19,839 nt of DNA, taken from an uncultured Collinsella sp. GTDB taxonomy: Bacteria; Actinomycetota; Coriobacteriia; Coriobacteriales; Coriobacteriaceae. The notes under the pieces are model-generated. The model made no database searches. It was not told the DNA's origin and saw only the letters and a list, made by a program, of their open reading frames with translations. Made by a program: the position numbers and the translations under genes. This document shows, one piece after another, positions 15,376-19,839 of this stretch. The stretch lies in NCBI GenBank assembly GCA_902462065.1, contig CABQAK010000039.1, positions 1-19,839 of the forward strand, written 5' to 3'. The number at the start of each line of letters is the position of its first letter. Position 1 is the stretch's first letter.

Positions 15376-16722
15376 ATGGAACACGACCTCACACGCGGCA
15401 ATGTCCTTAAGACCATCGCGGTCTTTGCCCTGCCCTATATGCTCTCGTACTTTTTGCAGATGCTCTACGGCATGGCCGACCTGTACATGATGGGGCAGTT
15501 TAGCGGCGCCGCCGGCATCACCGCCGTGGCAAATGGCGCTCAGACGCTCTATATGATTACCGTGGCACTCGTGGGCCTGGCCATGGGAACGACGGTGATC
15601 GTCGGTCTCGCCGTGGGCTCGCGCCGCTTCGACCGCGCCGAGACCGCCATCGGCAATACCATCACGCTCTTTATGGGCGTCTCGGTGGTGCTGGCCGCTG
15701 TCCTGCTCGCGCTGTGCCCGCAAATCGTGGCACTCATTGGCACGCCGGCCGAGGCGGTCGAAGGAACCGCCGCCTACCTGCGCATCTGCTTTGTCGGCAT
15801 TCCGTTTATCGCCGCATACAACATCCTCTCGGCCATCTTTCGCGGGCTGGGCGATTCGCGCTCGCCTATGTACGTGATCGGCGTGGCATGCATCATCAAC
15901 ATCGCGCTCGATTTTCTGTTTATCGGGCACATGGGGCTCGGCCCCGTGGGCGCAGCGCTCGGCACGGTAACCGCCCAGACGGCCAGCGTTGCCCTCGCGC
16001 TCGTGTGGCTCAAGAGTCGCCGCACGAACATCCACGTTAAGCGCAGCGACCTGCGCCCCCAGCCCGAGGTGCTCGGCAGCATCCTTAAGATCGGCGTGCC
16101 CGTGGCCGTGCAGGACGGCTGCATCCAGGTGGCGTTTATGTTTATCACCGTCATCGCCAACCACCGAGGGCTCGTCGACGCCGCCGCCGTGGGCCTGGTC
16201 GAGAAGATGATCAGCTTTTTGTTCATTGTGCCGAGTTCCATGAGCGCCACCGTCAGCGCACTCACGGCACAAAATGCCGGCGCGGGCAAGGGCGACCGCG
16301 CGCGTCAGGTACTCAGGGACGCCATGACGATCTCGGTGGTGTACGGCTGCCTGATCACGGTGCTGATGTGGCTGGTGGCGCCGGCGTTTATCGGCTTTTT
16401 TGCCAAGGACCCCGCGGTGGTCGCGGCCGGTACCGGCTATATGCGCAGCTATATTTTCGACGCGATTTTTGCCGGCATCCACATTTGCTTTAGCGGCTTT
16501 TTCGCTGCATACGGCAAGAGCTACATCGGCTTTGCGCACAACGTGCTGGCCGTGGCGCTCATTCGCGTGCCGGGCGCTTGGCTGCTGTCGAACGCCTATT
16601 CCGATACGTTGTTTCCCATGGGCATCGCTTCGCCGTGCGGATCGATTTTGTCGGCAGTCATCTGTGTTGTTGCGTTTACCGTGCTCAACCGGCGCGGGGC
16701 TTTTGACAAGTTGATGGCGTAG
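15376..16722 (+). CDS. MATE family efflux transporter
   Basis: A 448-residue membrane protein with about 12 hydrophobic segments arranged as two MatE repeats (about 15-180 and 240-405). Typical stretches are ALPYMLSYFLQMLYGMADLYMMGQ near the start, AIFRGLGDSRSPMY at the end of the first repeat and FAAYGKSYIGFAHNV in the second. MATE proteins export cationic drugs or metabolites in exchange for sodium ions or protons; the ion and substrate cannot be read here. Start ATG 15376 has only a weak ribosome site (AGAAAG). It is the first gene of a two-gene unit with the MerR regulator 56 bp downstream, under a MerR-type promoter, which implies drug-induced expression. Confidence 0.93.
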   Translation: MEHDLTRGNVLKTIAVFALPYMLSYFLQMLYGMADLYMMGQFSGAAGITAVANGAQTLYMITVALVGLAMGTTVIVGLAVGSRRFDRAETAIGNTITLFMGVSVVLAAVLLALCPQIVALIGTPAEAVEGTAAYLRICFVGIPFIAAYNILSAIFRGLGDSRSPMYVIGVACIINIALDFLFIGHMGLGPVGAALGTVTAQTASVALALVWLKSRRTNIHVKRSDLRPQPEVLGSILKIGVPVAVQDGCIQVAFMFITVIANHRGLVDAAAVGLVEKMISFLFIVPSSMSATVSALTAQNAGAGKGDRARQVLRDAMTISVVYGCLITVLMWLVAPAFIGFFAKDPAVVAAGTGYMRSYIFDAIFAGIHICFSGFFAAYGKSYIGFAHNVLAVALIRVPGAWLLSNAYSDTLFPMGIASPCGSILSAVICVVAFTVLNRRGAFDKLMA

Positions 16723-16778
16723 CGGGGCGACGCGAGCCTGGCGCCCCTCCCCTGCTTTTTACCGAAAGGAGCGGTCCC

Positions 16779-17627
16779 ATGGCCGACTCGCCAACCGAAC
16801 ATACCGAGGGCCTGCTCCGCATTGGCGAGGTTGCGCGCCTGTTTAACCTGAGCGTGGGGACGCTACGTCATTACGAGCAGATGGGCTTGCTGGACCCGGC
16901 GCACATCGATCCGGCAAGTGGGTACCGCTACTACGGATCGCGGCAGCTCTCCACCCTCAACACCATCAGCCACCTGCGCGTTCTCGACTTGCCGCTAGCG
17001 CAAATCCGTGAGTTTGTGACCACACGCGATGTGGACCTCATGCAGCGGCAGCTAGCTCAGCAGCAGGAGCTCATCGAGCGCAAGCGCCGTGAGTTGGAGC
17101 GCGTGTCGCGCAAGATCGATAACCGGCTTGCGCTGCTTCACGATGCCCTGAACACCGAGCTCGATACCATTTGCACAATCGATGCGCCCGAACTTCGCTG
17201 CGCCGTGTTGCGCGAACGCGTCAACCCTACCGACGCCTATGCGCTAGAGTGGCAGATCCGTCAACTGCAGAAGGGCCAGCACGAGACCTTTGTCTTCCTG
17301 GGCAACTTGGGCGTTGGGATTAGCGCCGAGCGCCTGGCCGCCGGCGACTTTGACGGCTACGACGAAGTCTTTCTGCTGCTCGATGACACCGATAAGTACT
17401 TGGGCGACGTCGAGACGCGGCCCGCCGCGCGCTGCCTGACCATTAGCTTTCGCGGCACGCACGGGCAAGCGGGCCCGCGCTATAAGCAGCTGCTCGGCTA
17501 TATGCGCGAGCACGGCCTGGCACCCGCCGGGCCCTCGCGCGAGATCGCTCTCATCGATGACATCATCAGCGACGACCCCACAACCTACGTGACGCAGATC
17601 ACGGTGCCCGTTGCCCCGTCCAAATAA
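16779..17627 (+). CDS. MerR family transcriptional regulator with GyrI-like effector domain (BmrR type)
   Basis: A 282-residue activator. The N-terminal winged-helix domain (about 12-80) is RIGEVARLFNLSVGTLRHYEQMGLL...GYRYYGSRQL, the classic MerR start. A coiled-coil helix (about 90-125, QQQELIERKRRELERVSRKI) forms the dimer. The C-terminal part (about 135-280) resembles the GyrI-like/BmrR drug-binding fold and ends in YVTQITVPV. Start ATG 16779 has AAAGGAG 8 nt upstream. It follows the MATE gene and probably activates that gene and itself at the dyad at 15311-15325 when a hydrophobic cation or similar ligand binds. No cysteine metal-site pattern is seen, so a metal sensor is unlikely. Confidence 0.92.
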   Translation: MADSPTEHTEGLLRIGEVARLFNLSVGTLRHYEQMGLLDPAHIDPASGYRYYGSRQLSTLNTISHLRVLDLPLAQIREFVTTRDVDLMQRQLAQQQELIERKRRELERVSRKIDNRLALLHDALNTELDTICTIDAPELRCAVLRERVNPTDAYALEWQIRQLQKGQHETFVFLGNLGVGISAERLAAGDFDGYDEVFLLLDDTDKYLGDVETRPAARCLTISFRGTHGQAGPRYKQLLGYMREHGLAPAGPSREIALIDDIISDDPTTYVTQITVPVAPSK

Positions 17628-17672
17628 GATCCGCCCGGAAGGCAGTTCAATCATGTTTTCCGGGCGGATCTT
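17626..17672. terminator. hairpin between convergent merR and ligA genes, likely bidirectional terminator
   Basis: AAGATCCGCCCGGAA (17626-17640) and TTCCGGGCGGATCTT (17658-17672) form a perfect 15-bp stem with a 17-nt loop. The left arm begins inside the MerR stop codon TAA, and the ligA stop lies 20 bp beyond. The T runs after the stem are weak on both strands, so termination efficiency is uncertain. Confidence 0.72.
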
Positions 17673-17691
17673 CAATTTGGTTATCGATGCA

Positions 17692-19839
17692 CTAAGCCTG
17701 GGGCACCTCACCGGTAGCCAAGATCTGCTCGAGTGCGTCCTCATCCAGCACGGGCACACCCAGCTGCTCGGCCTTGGTGAGCTTGGAGCCCGCTTTGGGG
17801 CCGGCGACCAGATAGCTCGTCTTCTTTGACACACTGCCCGAAACCTTGGCGCCGAGCACCTTGAGCGCCGCGCCCGCCTCGTCGCGCGTGCGGTTGACGA
17901 GCGTGCCGGTGAGCACGAAGGTTAGACCCGCGAGCGGCTGTGCGTCGGCGAGCTCGCCTGCCACGCCAGCGTCGACTGCGGCTTGCGCATGCGCGGCTCC
18001 TAAGTCGACCTCGAGCGACAGGCCCGCCTGACGCAGACGCTCCAGCACAGCAAGGTTTTCGGGCACGGCCAGGAACTGCTTAACGCTCGCCGCAATCTTG
18101 GGGCCGATGCCCTCGCACTCGGCGATGTCCTCTTCGCTCGCCAAGATAAGCTTGTCAATCGACAGGAATCGCTCGGCGATGACCTCGCCCACGCTCTTGC
18201 CCACGTGGCGGATGCCCAGAGCAAACAGCACGCGACCGAGCGGCTGGCTCTTGGACTTGTTGAGCTCGGCGATGATCTTTTCGGCCGTCTTGAGGCCCAC
18301 CGGAATGGGATCGCCCTTCTTGACGCCCTTTTTGTTGTTGGAGCTGGCGTACACGCGCCCCGTGTCCAGGCCGGCGATGTCGTCGACCGTGAGCTGGTAG
18401 AAGTCCGCGACGTCGTGAATCAGGCCGGCGGCGATCATCTTGTCGACGATCTCGTCGCCTAGGCCGTCGACGTCCATGCAGCCGCGGCTCACCCAGTGGA
18501 GCAGGCGCTCCTTGAGCTGTGCGGGGCAGTCGATGGACACGCAGCGGTAGGCCACCTCGCCATCCTCGTGAACCACGGGGCTGCCGCACACGGGACAGAC
18601 CTCGGGCATCTGCCAGTCGACCGAATCGGCCGGGCGCTTGTCGAGTACCGGGCCCACGACCTCGGGGATTACGTCGCCCGCCTTGTGCACGATGATGGTA
18701 TCGCCCTCGCGCACGTTTTTGCGACGGATCTCATCGATGTTGTGCAGCGTGGCGCGCGCGATGGTGGAGCCGGCAACCGTCACCGGGTCGAACTCGGCGA
18801 CCGGCGTGAGCACACCGGTGCGGCCAACCTGGATGCGAATTTCGCGCAGGACGGTCTGCTTTTCCTCGGGCGGGAACTTAAAGGCAATCGCCCAGCGAGG
18901 CGCACGGGCGGTAAAGCCCAGGTCGAGCTGCTGCTGGAAGCTGTCCACCTTTACGACCACGCCGTCGATGTCGTAGTCCAGGTCGCCGCGATGCTCGAGC
19001 GCCTGGGCGCAGAACTCGTGGACCTCGGCCGGCGTGGCGCAACGGGCCACATTGGGGTTGACGCTAAAGCCGGCGCTGCGCAGCCAATCGAGAAACTCGC
19101 GCTGGCTGTGGACGTGCAGCGGGTCGGTATCGGCGATGGCATAGATAAAGGTGGCCAGGTCGCGGCGCGCTGTGACCTTGGGATCCTTTTGGCGCAGGCT
19201 GCCGGCGGCGGCGTTGCGCGGGTTGGCGAAGGGGTCACGCCCCTCGGCATCGGCCTCTTCATTCAGACGAACAAAGCTGCCCTTGGGCATATAGACCTCG
19301 CCGCGCACCTCAATGGTGCGCTCGCGGTCGGCGCCCATGTGGGCGAGCGCCGGCTCGGACAGGTGCATGGGCACATCCTTGATGGTACGGACGTTGAGCG
19401 ACACGTCCTCGCCCGTGGTGCCATCGCCACGTGTGGCTGCGCGTACGAAGGTGCCGTTTTGGTAAGTAAGGGCCACGCCCAGACCGTCGATCTTAAGCTC
19501 GCAGGTATAGGTGACGCTACCGGCACCGAGGGCATCCTCAGTGCGCTGGAGCCACGCGTCGAGTTCGTCCAGGTCCATGGCATCGTCCATGGAATACATG
19601 CGCGCCATATGCGTGACCGGCGTAAACTGCTCGCTCACGTAGCCGCCCACGCGCTGGGTATAGCTATCGGGCGTAACCAAATCGGGGTAGGTCGCCTCGA
19701 TTTCCTGCAGCTCTACGAGCATTTTGTCAAAGGCGGCGTCCGTGATCTCGGGCGCATCGAGCATGTAGTAGCGATAGGCGTGGTAATCGAGCTCGTGGCG
19801 CAGCTCGGCCGCGCGCGCTGCCGCCTGGGCACGGGCGTC
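17692..19839 (-). CDS. ligA: NAD-dependent DNA ligase LigA, partial (start outside the window)
   Basis: LigA seals nicks in replication and repair using NAD+. 715 codons and the stop are visible; the frame stays open to the right edge. The edge encodes LRHELDYHAYRYYMLDAPEI, the conserved LigA N-terminus (domain Ia), so only a few codons are missing and the ATG at 19764 is internal. Seen in order: adenylation site CELKIDG (catalytic Lys near visible residue 115), RGEVYMP, DGVVVK, then the OB fold (RTGVLTPVAEF, ATLHN). A four-Cys zinc finger follows (CPVC, 14 residues, CVSIDC), then helix-hairpin-helix repeats (EGIGPKIAASV) and a BRCT domain (LAGLTFVLTGTL...GPKAGSKLTKAEQLGV). Length fits the family, about 700 residues. 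It is convergent with the MerR gene. Confidence 0.97.
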   Translation of the reverse strand, partial: DARAQAAARAAELRHELDYHAYRYYMLDAPEITDAAFDKMLVELQEIEATYPDLVTPDSYTQRVGGYVSEQFTPVTHMARMYSMDDAMDLDELDAWLQRTEDALGAGSVTYTCELKIDGLGVALTYQNGTFVRAATRGDGTTGEDVSLNVRTIKDVPMHLSEPALAHMGADRERTIEVRGEVYMPKGSFVRLNEEADAEGRDPFANPRNAAAGSLRQKDPKVTARRDLATFIYAIADTDPLHVHSQREFLDWLRSAGFSVNPNVARCATPAEVHEFCAQALEHRGDLDYDIDGVVVKVDSFQQQLDLGFTARAPRWAIAFKFPPEEKQTVLREIRIQVGRTGVLTPVAEFDPVTVAGSTIARATLHNIDEIRRKNVREGDTIIVHKAGDVIPEVVGPVLDKRPADSVDWQMPEVCPVCGSPVVHEDGEVAYRCVSIDCPAQLKERLLHWVSRGCMDVDGLGDEIVDKMIAAGLIHDVADFYQLTVDDIAGLDTGRVYASSNNKKGVKKGDPIPVGLKTAEKIIAELNKSKSQPLGRVLFALGIRHVGKSVGEVIAERFLSIDKLILASEEDIAECEGIGPKIAASVKQFLAVPENLAVLERLRQAGLSLEVDLGAAHAQAAVDAGVAGELADAQPLAGLTFVLTGTLVNRTRDEAGAALKVLGAKVSGSVSKKTSYLVAGPKAGSKLTKAEQLGVPVLDEDALEQILATGEVPQA

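Overview
The window looks like a chromosomal segment of a Coriobacteriia gut actinobacterium, most likely Collinsella. This is inferred from the high-GC coding sequence, the MoaC-MobB fusion, class C-type pilus genes, and several short hairpin repeats of a kind I associate with Collinsella intergenic regions. No rRNA, tRNA, CRISPR array, transposase or phage gene was seen. Left part (1-4914): a minus-strand surface-structure operon. A large LPxTG-like adhesin with a beta-helix region and two FctA-type isopeptide domains (972-4454) is followed, with an 8-bp overlap, by a D2-type pilin that runs off the left edge (1-979). The adhesin is visibly poorer in GC than its neighbours, sits behind an AT-rich 5' region, and carries a run of nine G just after its signal peptide. 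Gain or loss of one G gives an early stop, so this is a good phase-variation candidate. The first 44 bases of the window form a near-perfect palindrome that may be an assembly fold-back. Middle part (4915-11396): minus-strand housekeeping and accessory genes separated by hairpin repeats. They are a Cof-type HAD phosphatase, an MFS transporter, a translationally coupled moaA and moaC-mobB pair for molybdenum cofactor synthesis, and a 345-residue protein with an AbiEi-like N-terminus and a PD-(D/E)XK (DUF559/Vsr-like) nuclease C-terminus. The nuclease gene is bracketed by two same-orientation copies of a 65-nt hairpin repeat (family A); a third, inverted copy abuts the MFS stop codon. A second hairpin family (family B, arms CCACCACAAAGG/CCTTTGTGGTGG) occurs three times. 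Right part (11397-19839): a heterodimeric ABC exporter operon on the minus strand, whose upstream subunit has a degenerate ATP site, stands back to back with a plus-strand MATE efflux pump and a MerR/BmrR-type regulator. The MATE promoter has the typical MerR layout: a 19-bp spacer filled by the palindrome CTACAATCGTTGTAG. The ABC operon has its own strong sigma-70 promoter with GAATA/TATTC half-sites around it. A 15-bp stem hairpin separates the MerR gene from the convergent ligA (NAD-dependent DNA ligase), which runs off the right edge. Together 11.4-17.7 kb reads as a multidrug-efflux island with local regulation.
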